A DNA stretch of 9,721 bases, from assembly GCA_003448835.1 (NCBI GenBank), contig DLXM01000079.1, positions 1 to 9,721 of the forward strand, in the 5' to 3' direction. Position 1 is the stretch's first letter. Each line of letters starts with the position of its first letter. Position numbers and translations under genes: made by a program. This DNA comes from Bacteroidota bacterium. GTDB taxonomy: Bacteria > Bacteroidota > Rhodothermia > Balneolales > HLUCCA01. Shown one piece after another: positions 1 to 7,132 of this stretch. Below the pieces are notes generated by a model, which ran no database searches, had not been told where the DNA came from, and worked only from the letters and a program-made list of their open reading frames with translations.

Positions 1-263
1 ACAAAATGTGCTTTTGGGATGTTGCGATGGTCCATCACTTCAATGATATCGGAGGCGATGGATTCGAATGAGTAATCCGATCGTTCGGATTCAGGACCCG
101 GAGCCGATTTTCCATGTCCACGCAAATCCACGAGCAGCACATTAAAATTTTTCTTGTACGCCTTGATCTGTTTGAACCATACAGCAGAACTTCCCCCGGC
201 ACCGTGCACAAACACGACCCAGTCGGCATCCCCGGATAAATAATGAATTTTGTGATAAAGCAT
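1..263 (-). CDS. Alpha/beta hydrolase, N-terminal part (truncated by window edge)
   Basis: Reading the minus strand from an ATG at 263-261 gives an open frame of 87 codons that leaves the window without a stop. Early residues contain HGAGGSS (about 20-26), the oxyanion-hole HG motif after a hydrophobic beta strand (WVVFVHG), and then VDLRGHGKS (about 45-53), the strand and turn found in alpha/beta hydrolases of the esterase, lipase and haloperoxidase type. The sequence ends at about AHFV, where the nucleophile elbow (GHSxGG) would be expected, so the catalytic Ser, Asp and His are not visible and the substrate cannot be told. There is no signal peptide, so it is probably cytoplasmic. No Shine-Dalgarno sequence precedes the ATG. 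It is transcribed divergently from the M28 peptidase gene. The fold assignment is firm; the specific function is unknown. Confidence 0.85.
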   Translation of the reverse strand, partial: MLYHKIHYLSGDADWVVFVHGAGGSSAVWFKQIKAYKKNFNVLLVDLRGHGKSAPGPESERSDYSFESIASDIIEVMDHRNIPKAHF

Positions 264-355
264 AATCAATGAACAATATACGAGAATAGTAAGTTTCGGA
301 CTAATAATGGAACGTGTAATATTTTGTTATCAATACCGGAAAAGCGTCTGAAAAG

Positions 356-384
356 TTGCATTGATGGAGCTAAAAGAGCATATT
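356..384 (+). promoter_or_regulatory. Possible promoter for the M28 peptidase gene
   Basis: TTGCAT (356-361) and CATATT (379-384) are separated by 17 nt and lie about 30 nt before the peptidase start. Both boxes match the sigma-70 consensus only partly, and the 152-nt divergent region is AT-rich enough to give such matches by chance. No strong Bacteroidetes-type TAnnTTTG element is seen here. Confidence 0.25.
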
Positions 385-415
385 CAGCATAAATATGTAA
401 GCGAATAAAATAATA

Positions 416-1789
416 ATGATAAATCGTATGAAAACTTTAGTGTTGATGTTTGCTGTGGTCTTGTTACTTGGAATCGATGGGTCACACGACGTTGTCGCAC
501 AGTCCGGCGACAAGCATGAAATGATCAGAAAAATGTTAGATGAAGTGTCCCCGGAGCGGATCGAGACGAATCTGATGAAATTGGTGTCGTTTCATACGCG
601 GCATACCGGATCGGATACGGTGAGTGATACCCGTGGGATTGGGGCTGCTCGTCGATGGATATTCAGTGAAATGCAAAAATATAGTGCGGAATCCGGTGGA
701 CGACTTCAGGTCAGTTATCACCGTTATGTACAGGAACCGGCACGACGGATTCCTGTGGCCACGGAGATTGTAAATGTAATTGCAACATTGCCGGGCACAC
801 AACCGGAGTCAACGGAACGATTATATGTAGTTAGTGGACATTATGATTCAATATGTGGTGACCAGAGGGATATTGAGTGTTTTGCTCCCGGTGCGACAGA
901 CGATGCGTCCGGTACGGTAGCCGTGATGGAATTAGCTCGGGTGATGTCGAAATATGAATTCGATGCAACCATTATTTTCATGACGGTAGCAGGGGAGGAG
1001 CAGGGGTTATTTGGTGCACACAAGTGGGCTCAGGATGCAGTCGATAACAATTGGGATGTCCACGGAATGATCACAAACGATATAATTGGAAGCTCAGTAG
1101 CTGATGACGGGAGTGTACATCCGAATAAAGTGAGGCTTTTTGCGGCCGGTGTTCCTCCGTTGAGAGAAAATTCGACCTTTGTACAGTCTTATTTGCGAAC
1201 CGGTGGTGAAAATGATATGCCCATCCGGCAATTGGCTCGTCATATCAAAGAAGTTGGAGAGCGATATGTTGATGGAATGACTGTGGACATGGTGTATCGT
1301 CAGGATCGTTATTTGCGAGGTGGGGATCACATGGCATTTGTCCAGCGTGGATTTGCGGCTGTACGATTTAGTGAACCAAATGAAGATTATCGTCATCAAC
1401 ATGCTCATGTCCGAGAGGAAGAGGGAGTCCAGTATGGAGATTTACCTGAGTTTGTAGATTTTGATTACATCGCACGGGTTGCGCGGGTAAATGGGGCGGC
1501 GTTATCGACGTTGGCGTTTGCTCCGGCTTCACCTGATAATGTCAAGATGGGACTTCGTGGATTGACAAATGATACGGTATTAAACTGGGATGCGAACACG
1601 GAACCGGATTTAGCCGGGTATCGGGTTGTTTGGCGAGAGACTACATCACCGGTCTGGCAGTGGTCCAGAGATGTTGGGAATGTAACAGAAACAAGAATGG
1701 AGGGGTTATCGAAGGATAATTTCTTATTTGGGGTGCAGGCTGTTGATCAGGATGGATTTACATCACCTGCTGTGTATCCGTTGCCGTAG
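416..1789 (+). CDS. Secreted M28 family zinc peptidase with C-terminal FN3-like domain
   Basis: A 457-residue protein. An N-terminal signal peptide has hydrophobic core LVLMFAVVLLLGI, with plausible cleavage after A28 (VVA|QS), so it is exported. The catalytic domain (about 35-370) carries the M28 metal and catalytic pattern: GHYDS (H142), GATDDASG (Asp near 162), AGEEQG (E194 as likely general base, E195 as ligand), TND (D222) and a late HQH segment (327-329). These fit the two-zinc site of family aminopeptidases. Two cysteines, C147 and C155, bracket the loop before the Asp ligand and could form a disulfide in the oxidising envelope. Residues about 370-457 form an FN3-like beta domain (LNWDANTEPDLAGYRVVW, ending with QAVDQDGFTSPA). 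Known members are aminopeptidases or related exopeptidases; the exact substrate is not predictable. The start at 416 follows an AT-rich leader without a Shine-Dalgarno sequence; ATG at 428 (MKTLVLMF) is an equally good start. Confidence 0.9.
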   Translation: MINRMKTLVLMFAVVLLLGIDGSHDVVAQSGDKHEMIRKMLDEVSPERIETNLMKLVSFHTRHTGSDTVSDTRGIGAARRWIFSEMQKYSAESGGRLQVSYHRYVQEPARRIPVATEIVNVIATLPGTQPESTERLYVVSGHYDSICGDQRDIECFAPGATDDASGTVAVMELARVMSKYEFDATIIFMTVAGEEQGLFGAHKWAQDAVDNNWDVHGMITNDIIGSSVADDGSVHPNKVRLFAAGVPPLRENSTFVQSYLRTGGENDMPIRQLARHIKEVGERYVDGMTVDMVYRQDRYLRGGDHMAFVQRGFAAVRFSEPNEDYRHQHAHVREEEGVQYGDLPEFVDFDYIARVARVNGAALSTLAFAPASPDNVKMGLRGLTNDTVLNWDANTEPDLAGYRVVWRETTSPVWQWSRDVGNVTETRMEGLSKDNFLFGVQAVDQDGFTSPAVYPLP

Positions 1790-1813
1790 TGGGTAAAAAT
1801 TGACTACCACATC

Positions 1814-1850
1814 TGCTACTAAAGTTGAAGTATAGATATGAATAGTAGTA
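1814..1850 (+). terminator. Weak hairpin after the peptidase gene, possible terminator
   Basis: TGCTACTA (1814-1821) can pair with TAGTAGTA (1843-1850) over 8 bp with one G-T wobble, around a 21-nt loop. It begins 25 nt after the peptidase stop codon. No clean T-run follows (the downstream sequence is GGGGATTTTGATTTTT), so it is at best a poor intrinsic terminator. The rest of 1790-1960 shows nothing I can assign. Confidence 0.2.
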
Positions 1851-1961
1851 GGGGATTTTGATTTTTAAAGTTTACTGTTTTAAGTATGCTTTATTTATTG
1901 TAATTAGGCGTATATCCTGTTTTGATTCGGTTAAAAAACTTCGATTACTTGAATGTATAGC

Positions 1962-1993
1962 TTGACATAGGTGTGTGGTAGTCCTTATATTTG
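1962..1993 (+). promoter_or_regulatory. Promoter of the tRNA-Gly gene
   Basis: TTGACA (1962-1967) is a perfect -35 hexamer. It is followed at 17-18 nt by TTATAT/TATATT (1985-1991), and the same stretch reads TATATTTG (1986-1993), an exact match to the Bacteroidetes-type TAnnTTTG element. Transcription would start at about 1997-2000, only a few bases before the mature tRNA 5' end at 2002, which suits a tRNA gene with a very short leader. This is the best promoter in the window. Confidence 0.75.
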
Positions 1994-2001
1994 GCATCTA
2001 C

Positions 2002-2074
2002 GCGAGAATAGCTCAGCTGGTAGAGCACAACCTTGCCAAGGTTGGGGTCGCGGGTTCGAGTCCCGTTTCTCGCT
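2002..2074 (+). tRNA. tRNA-Gly (anticodon GCC)
   Basis: A complete 73-nt cloverleaf. The acceptor stem GCGAGAA (2002-2008) pairs with TTCTCGC (2067-2073), leaving T2074 as discriminator. The D arm is GCTC/GAGC (2011-2014, 2023-2026). The anticodon arm is CAACC/GGTTG (2028-2032, 2040-2044) with loop TTGCCAA, giving anticodon GCC at 2035-2037. The T arm is GCGGG/CCCGT (2050-2054, 2062-2066; one G-T pair) with loop TTCGAGT. The 3' CCA is not encoded, since CAC follows, so it would be added after transcription. The tRNA reads glycine codons GGC and GGU. No copy of its 3' end occurs elsewhere in the window, so there is no sign that an element has integrated here. Confidence 0.97.
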
Positions 2075-2077
2075 CAC

Positions 2078-2117
2078 AAAAATAGCCGCATAACGAAAGT
2101 TGTGTGGCTATTTTTTT
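2078..2117 (+). terminator. Intrinsic terminator of tRNA-Gly
   Basis: Positions 2078-2094 pair with 2099-2115 over 17 bp, with G-T wobbles at 2088-2105 and 2091-2102, closed by a GAAA tetraloop (2095-2098) and followed by a run of seven T (2111-2117) that overlaps the stem base. It begins 3 nt after the tRNA 3' end. The core AATAGCC/GGCTATT is perfect. This is a textbook Rho-independent terminator and isolates the tRNA from the lipoprotein gene downstream. Confidence 0.93.
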
Positions 2118-2188
2118 ACGTACGGATCTTCAGAAAGAAATCACCCCAAGCCGGTATTTTAGTATCATCAGAGATTGTTTTATAGTTA

Positions 2189-2217
2189 TTGTTAAGTTGC
2201 AGGCTTATTAGTATTAT
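2189..2217 (+). promoter_or_regulatory. Promoter of the lipoprotein gene
   Basis: TTGTTA (2189-2194) and TATTAT (2212-2217) are separated by exactly 17 nt, and each is one mismatch from or close to the sigma-70 hexamers. The predicted start of transcription is near 2223-2225, giving a leader of about 25 nt before the ATG at 2250. No Shine-Dalgarno sequence lies in that leader. The spacer and the start region are occupied by the two arms of a 12-bp inverted repeat. Confidence 0.45.
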
Positions 2218-2235
2218 AGTAAAAAGCTTGCAACT
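2195..2235. repeat. 12-bp inverted repeat flanking the -10 box (candidate operator or leader hairpin)
   Basis: AGTTGCAGGCTT (2195-2206) and AAGCTTGCAACT (2224-2235) are reverse complements apart from one position (G2202 opposite T2228, a wobble in RNA), with a 17-nt AT-rich centre that contains the proposed -10 TATTAT. If transcription starts near 2224, the left arm is not transcribed, so a DNA-binding site for a dimeric regulator is more likely than an RNA hairpin. If a promoter further upstream is used, the repeat would form a stable leader hairpin ending 14 nt before the start codon. No regulator gene is visible nearby. Confidence 0.55.
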
Positions 2236-2249
2236 GAAATGATTGTATT

Positions 2250-4604
2250 ATGAAAAAGAAAACTATTCTCAATTTACTTCTGATTAGTATATTCATCCTG
2301 ACTAGCTGTAAATCACCGACTTCAAATCCTGATACTTACGAACTTATTGTAAATGTATCCCCGACCGAAGGTGGAAGTGTGAATCCGGTTTCCAAGACGT
2401 ACGACGAAAATACCCCAATTCAACTACTTGCAAATCCAGTAGAAGGGTGGCGATTTTCGGGTTGGACCGGCGATATTACTGAATCTGCAAATCCGCATAC
2501 GATTCGAATGACCCAGGATTACGTAATCACTGCTAATTTTGAGAAGCGAAACTACGAATTAACAATCATTACCGAGGGTGAGGGAAGTGTACTAGAGGAA
2601 GTAGTTACCGGCAAGGAATATCCATTTCAAACAACTGTTAGACTTACAGCACAACCTGCAAACGGATGGCAATTTGATCAATGGGAAGGCGCATTGACCG
2701 GCACCGAAAATCCTCAAAATCTCACCATCACATCAGCAGTTGAAGTCACTGCTCGTTTCAGAGAAGTTGTTGCAGATTTCACGTTTGATACACTGCCCTT
2801 TGTCGATTCATGGCAAGCTCAAATAACTGGATCGTTTACACTACCTGAAAGTGTATCAGATGCAACTGTCGGAGTCTGCTACGGGACCAGTGAAATTCCG
2901 GATGACAACGATGTGTGCAAGAACATCATAAACACCTCAAGCCCTTTTACTTTTAATATCATCAATCTAAACGAGAACACGCATTATTACTTGCGTGGCT
3001 ATACAATTGTGGATGAGCAAAGAATATTTTCAGAGAATCAAGGTGAATTTGTCACGCCGGACATTTCATTTCAGAAAGGGGATGGCGTAACTGATCTCGA
3101 TGGGAATCATTACAAAACCGTGTTAATCGGTCAACAGGAGTGGATGGCACAAAATTTGAATTCTAGTAAATATGCCGATGGAACAGATATACTGCCATCA
3201 CATATCAGAATCTGGGATGGTTTTTTTCTTAATGAATATATGAGTACAAATCCATTCGGAAATTTGTATTCCAGAAATGTTATTGAATATACTGAAAGTT
3301 CTGTTTGTCCGGTTGGGTGGCATGTTCCTTCGCTTTCCGAGTGGAATTATATGCTAGATAATGTTGGTCGTGACCAGGCTGGAAGAAAATTACGAGCAAA
3401 GGGTCCAATATTTTGGCAGGATTCGCAAAATACTACAAATGAAACCGGATTTTCAGCAGTCGCAAGTGGATATTTCCCAAGTTTGACAAATTCAGGTAAA
3501 GATGTTAGGCGATCTGCTTACTATTATACATCCTCAGCTGGAGGAGTTGATTTCAATTGGTCGGTCGAAATTTCAGGTGTATCGGATGAAGTGTCTGTTC
3601 GGGGATACGTACAATATATTGCGATACGTTGTGTAAAAGATGGTATTGATGTTCCAACTGAACCTCTTGCGGTTGTTAATATACCACAAATTACAGATAT
3701 CCAGCCAACTCGTGCCATTATTGAAACTTCTTATGAGCAACCAGGCTCTAACACCATAACAGAACGTGGAGTCTGTCTTTCAGAATCCGGTGACCCAACA
3801 ATCTATGATACCTGTTTTAAAGATGATGAGTATGGACCCGGCACTTATTCAGTTGAAATAAGTGGATTCAGTGCTGAAACGACTTACAAAGTACGTAGTT
3901 ATGCATTCACGGAAGATGGTTTTAGTTATGGGCCTACAACCGAATTTACTACCGATTCGTATGATTATAGTGAGGGCAATGGAGTAACTGACAATCAAGG
4001 CAATAATTACAAAAGTGTAATTATCAATGGCCATGAATGGATGGCCGAGAACCTCCGGTCAACCCAATTCAGGAGTGGTGCTGCAATCCCACTCATTACA
4101 TCATACGAGGTATTTAAAAATAATAGTAATCCAGCATATGTTTGGCCGGACATGGATGAGGAAAACATGGAAATATATGGTCCATTATATAGTTCATCAG
4201 TAGTAGATGGCTTGTCTCAGGTTTGTCCTGTTGGTTGGAAGGTTCCGACATCTAATGATGTAGAAGCGCTTGCTAAGTATTTGGGCGAATATGATTACAG
4301 AACAACCTACTCCAGGGAAAATGGTAACCTAATTGGTGGTTTGTTAAAAAGTACCAGTGATTTATGGAACTCTCCCAATGTAAATGCCGTAGATTATTTT
4401 GGATTCAGTGCCGAGCCGGCGGGTTGGGTTAGTCCTTATACAATGGGTAATTCTGGTGCTTGGAGCCCATTTTGGATGATAAACTCAACAACAGGAAGTT
4501 CGGGGTATTACTCTGTTTTTGCCCAGGATGGTTCACTTTTAGTTGCTACTTATGGCAGCTATGCTCTTGGGTATGGAATAAGTATTCGATGCATTAAATT
4601 GTAG
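2250..4604 (+). CDS. Modular lipoprotein: InlB-type B repeats, then two FN3-like/FSU (Fib_succ_major) modules
   Basis: A 784-residue protein. The signal peptide MKKKTILNLLLISIFILTSC ends in a lipobox (LTSC, C20), so it is a lipoprotein anchored in the envelope, perhaps surface exposed. Domains in order: two divergent InlB B-type repeats (about 29-98 and 101-172; each has a GWxFxxW core, GWRFSGW and GWQFDQW); FN3-like domain 1 (about 174-270); FSU domain 1 (about 277-464; GDGVTD, EWMAQNL, CPVGWHVPS, GFSAVASG, IRCVKD); FN3-like domain 2 (about 475-568); FSU domain 2 (about 576-784; GNGVTD, EWMAENL, CPVGWKVPT, GFSAEPAG, IRCIKL). The second half therefore duplicates the middle. FSU domains are common in envelope proteins of Fibrobacter and Bacteroidota, but their molecular role is not established, so I give no function. 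Apart from C20, all eight cysteines occupy matching positions in the two modules. The gene has its own putative promoter and follows the tRNA terminator. Confidence 0.88.
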   Translation: MKKKTILNLLLISIFILTSCKSPTSNPDTYELIVNVSPTEGGSVNPVSKTYDENTPIQLLANPVEGWRFSGWTGDITESANPHTIRMTQDYVITANFEKRNYELTIITEGEGSVLEEVVTGKEYPFQTTVRLTAQPANGWQFDQWEGALTGTENPQNLTITSAVEVTARFREVVADFTFDTLPFVDSWQAQITGSFTLPESVSDATVGVCYGTSEIPDDNDVCKNIINTSSPFTFNIINLNENTHYYLRGYTIVDEQRIFSENQGEFVTPDISFQKGDGVTDLDGNHYKTVLIGQQEWMAQNLNSSKYADGTDILPSHIRIWDGFFLNEYMSTNPFGNLYSRNVIEYTESSVCPVGWHVPSLSEWNYMLDNVGRDQAGRKLRAKGPIFWQDSQNTTNETGFSAVASGYFPSLTNSGKDVRRSAYYYTSSAGGVDFNWSVEISGVSDEVSVRGYVQYIAIRCVKDGIDVPTEPLAVVNIPQITDIQPTRAIIETSYEQPGSNTITERGVCLSESGDPTIYDTCFKDDEYGPGTYSVEISGFSAETTYKVRSYAFTEDGFSYGPTTEFTTDSYDYSEGNGVTDNQGNNYKSVIINGHEWMAENLRSTQFRSGAAIPLITSYEVFKNNSNPAYVWPDMDEENMEIYGPLYSSSVVDGLSQVCPVGWKVPTSNDVEALAKYLGEYDYRTTYSRENGNLIGGLLKSTSDLWNSPNVNAVDYFGFSAEPAGWVSPYTMGNSGAWSPFWMINSTTGSSGYYSVFAQDGSLLVATYGSYALGYGISIRCIKL

Positions 4605-4616
4605 CAATTCTTTTCC

Positions 4617-4645
4617 TTCGTCTCAAAATTGTATATTTTGACGAA
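4617..4645 (+). terminator. Bulged hairpin between the lipoprotein gene and thrA
   Basis: TTCG (4617-4620) and TCAAAAT (4623-4629) pair with ATTTTGA (4635-4641) and CGAA (4642-4645), giving 11 bp with a 2-nt bulge and a 5-nt loop. It begins 13 nt after the lipoprotein stop. No T-run follows, so terminator strength is doubtful. It could equally be a structural element in the short thr leader. I cannot decide between these. Confidence 0.25.
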
Positions 4646-4684
4646 TCAATATTCTATTTGAGTTTTCGTTAGGGAAATTATTAC

Positions 4685-7132
4685 ATGAAAATCTACAAGT
4701 TCGGCGGATCATCCGTTGGGAGCCCGCAACGCATTCGTGATATCGTTGAATTACTAAAACATCGTGCTGAATCAGACCAATGTAAAGCCGTTGTCTTTTC
4801 CGCATTTCAGGGAATCACCGATCAACTCATCGAAGTAGCCGAAATGGCCGCAATGGGACGACATGATTATACCGATGTCGTTAAAGCAATAGAAAACCGA
4901 CATTTAACCGCAGTGCGAGAACTTATCGACATCCATCATCAAAGTAATTCGATGGCTGTGGTAAAAATGACTCTCAACGATCTCGATGACATCCTACAAG
5001 GCGTTTATTTAATCAAAGAACTGTCACTTCGATCCCGTGATTTCATCATGAGTTTCGGTGAACGTCTCTCCGCACTTATCATATCCCGTGCCCTGACCAG
5101 CGCCGGTGTCGATAACGAATTCCTGGACGCCCGACGTATTATCAGATCCGATACCAAGTTTGGAGCCGCGGTAGTAGACGAAGAAATCACCCACGAATTG
5201 ATTCAAAATCACTTCAAAGAGCATCAATTGCTCCAAATTGTCACCGGATTCATCGCATCCACCAGCCAAAATGAAACTACAACACTTGGACGTGGGGGCT
5301 CCGATTACACAGCTTCCATCCTCGGTGCAGCACTTGATGCTGAAGAAGTTCAAATCTGGACCGATGTGGATGGAGTTCTGACCGCAGATCCACGCAAAGT
5401 AGCCCGAGCATTCCCCGTTGAAACAATGACCTACGAGGAGGCACTGGAAATGTCGCATTTTGGTGCTAAAGTGATCTATCCGCCCACAATCCAACCCCTC
5501 ATGTCCAGATCAATTCCGATCCGGATTATGAACACGTTTAATCCGTCGGGTAAAGGCACATTAATTACCGCAGATGCACAACCTAGTGAATTCGATATCA
5601 AAGGAATATCCTCGATCGACGATGTTTCTCTTTTAAGGGTTCAGGGTGCCGGAATGGTAGGCGTGGCCGGTGTTGCACAACGAATTTTTGGTTCCATGGC
5701 GCGACACGGAATAAATGTGATCTTGATTTCACAGGCATCCTCCGAACACTCGGTCTGTTTTGCAGTCCGTCCCGAAGACGCTATCCCTGCCCGAAATATT
5801 CTTGCTGATGAATTTGAATACGAAATCCGAAAAGGCAAAATTTCAGAAGTATCCATAGAGGACCAACTTTGTATCATTGCCATTGTAGGCGAAAACATGC
5901 GTGCAACCCCGGGTATCGCAGGGAAAGTGTTTCAGTCATTGGGACATAATGGAATTAATATCTCAGCTATCGCACAGGGATCCAGTGAGCTCAATATTTC
6001 AGTTGTGATTTCTCGTGATGACGAACGCAAAGCTCTAACCGCGATTCATGATTCTTTCTTCCTGTCCGGACTCAAAACCCTGAATATTTTTATCCTCGGG
6101 GTCGGACTCATCGGTGGGACCCTTGTCGATATGATTCGACGCCAACGAAAAGCTCTCTGTGATGACCTAATGCTCGATCTGCGCGTCATTGGTGTATCAA
6201 ATAGCCGTAAAATGTATTTCGATTTGAATGGATTCGATGCTGCAGATTGGCGAAAAACACTGGGTGAGTCTGGCGGACCTGCATCCATTGATGGATTCAT
6301 CTCCCACATGAAAGAATTAAATCTGCCTAACAGTATTTTTGTGGATTGTACCGCGAGTGGAGATGTTACTCCGTCGTATGTTGATATCCTTGAAAACAGT
6401 ATTTCCGTGGTTACTCCGAATAAAAAAGCTGCTTCCGGACCGTATGAGTTATACAACGAAATCCGCAAAACTGCTTTAAGACACAATGTCCGTTATAATT
6501 ACGAAACGAATGTCGGGGCTGCTTTACCCGTCGTTCAAACGATTCGTGATTTCAGAACCAGTGGAGATGAAATTCTGCGTATCGAAGCATTAGTTTCCGG
6601 CACGGTTAGTTTCATTTTGAGCGAACTGATGGATGGTGGGAAATTCAGCGAAATCGTTAAAAAAGCACGCGAATTGGGCTACACTGAACCAGATCCGCGT
6701 GACGATCTTAACGGGATGGATATTGCCCGGAAAATATTGATTTTGGCGCGTGAAGCCGGATACAAACTCGAACTTGAGGATGTAGAAGTAGAGCGATTAC
6801 TACCCAATTCCTATTATGAAATACCCTCTGTCGATGCGTTCATGGATAAATTACCGGAGGTGGATTCTATCTTCGATAAAAAACGAAAACTTGCCCTCGA
6901 TGATAACAAAGTCCTTCGATACATCGCCAGATTCGAAAAAGGTAAAGCGACCGTCAAATTGATGGAAGTTGGTGACGATCATCCGGCTGTTGCAATGCGT
7001 GGTACCGACAACATGGTCATGGTCTATTCAACGTGTTATCACGACAGGCCATTGGTTGTGATGGGTCCTGGCGCAGGTCCTGCTGTAACAGCCAGTGGGG
7101 TTCTTGCCGATATCATAAAAGTATCATTATGA
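4685..7132 (+). CDS. thrA: Bifunctional aspartokinase / homoserine dehydrogenase
   Basis: Catalyses the phosphorylation of L-aspartate (first step to lysine, methionine and threonine) and the NAD(P)H-dependent reduction of aspartate semialdehyde to homoserine. Length is 815 residues, close to E. coli ThrA (820). The aspartokinase domain (about 1-295) has KFGGSS (5-10), GRGGSDYTA (202-210), the ATP-site WTDVDGV (225-231) and FGAKVIYPP (259-267). Two ACT-type regulatory domains follow (about 312-385 and 394-460; QGSSELNIS at 431-439), the usual place for threonine feedback. The homoserine dehydrogenase part has the Rossmann motif GVGLIGG (472-478), VDCTAS (553-558), TPNKKA (577-582), YETNVGAALP (606-615) and EPDPRDDLNGMDIARK (668-683), which holds the catalytic acidic residues and Lys. 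All key motifs are intact. A purine stretch AGGGA lies 9 nt before the ATG. First gene of the thr operon; it overlaps thrB by 4 nt. Confidence 0.97.
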   Translation: MKIYKFGGSSVGSPQRIRDIVELLKHRAESDQCKAVVFSAFQGITDQLIEVAEMAAMGRHDYTDVVKAIENRHLTAVRELIDIHHQSNSMAVVKMTLNDLDDILQGVYLIKELSLRSRDFIMSFGERLSALIISRALTSAGVDNEFLDARRIIRSDTKFGAAVVDEEITHELIQNHFKEHQLLQIVTGFIASTSQNETTTLGRGGSDYTASILGAALDAEEVQIWTDVDGVLTADPRKVARAFPVETMTYEEALEMSHFGAKVIYPPTIQPLMSRSIPIRIMNTFNPSGKGTLITADAQPSEFDIKGISSIDDVSLLRVQGAGMVGVAGVAQRIFGSMARHGINVILISQASSEHSVCFAVRPEDAIPARNILADEFEYEIRKGKISEVSIEDQLCIIAIVGENMRATPGIAGKVFQSLGHNGINISAIAQGSSELNISVVISRDDERKALTAIHDSFFLSGLKTLNIFILGVGLIGGTLVDMIRRQRKALCDDLMLDLRVIGVSNSRKMYFDLNGFDAADWRKTLGESGGPASIDGFISHMKELNLPNSIFVDCTASGDVTPSYVDILENSISVVTPNKKAASGPYELYNEIRKTALRHNVRYNYETNVGAALPVVQTIRDFRTSGDEILRIEALVSGTVSFILSELMDGGKFSEIVKKARELGYTEPDPRDDLNGMDIARKILILAREAGYKLELEDVEVERLLPNSYYEIPSVDAFMDKLPEVDSIFDKKRKLALDDNKVLRYIARFEKGKATVKLMEVGDDHPAVAMRGTDNMVMVYSTCYHDRPLVVMGPGAGPAVTASGVLADIIKVSL

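Noticed and set aside
35..229. Minus-strand open frame of 64 codons near the left edge
   Set aside because: It is out of frame with the alpha/beta hydrolase, which occupies the same bases with clear HGAGG and DLRGHGKS motifs.
2002..2117. Genomic island attachment site at the tRNA 3' end
   Set aside because: No second copy of the tRNA 3' end, no integrase and no phage-like genes appear in the window; the terminator directly behind the tRNA looks native.
4609..4637. Promoter for thrA around TATATTTTG (4632-4640)
   Set aside because: The TAnnTTTG match is off by one base and no acceptable -35 box lies at the right distance, so I could not support a promoter call.
5024..5494. Minus-strand open frame of 156 codons inside thrA
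   Set aside because: It lies wholly opposite a strongly conserved thrA segment, and its cysteine-rich, low-order peptide matches nothing I recognise; it is a shadow of the real gene.
7033..7128. Longer thrB start 32 codons upstream
   Set aside because: The extra residues are encoded inside the conserved C-terminus of thrA and do not resemble homoserine kinase, whose N-terminus aligns from ATG 7129 or 7132.
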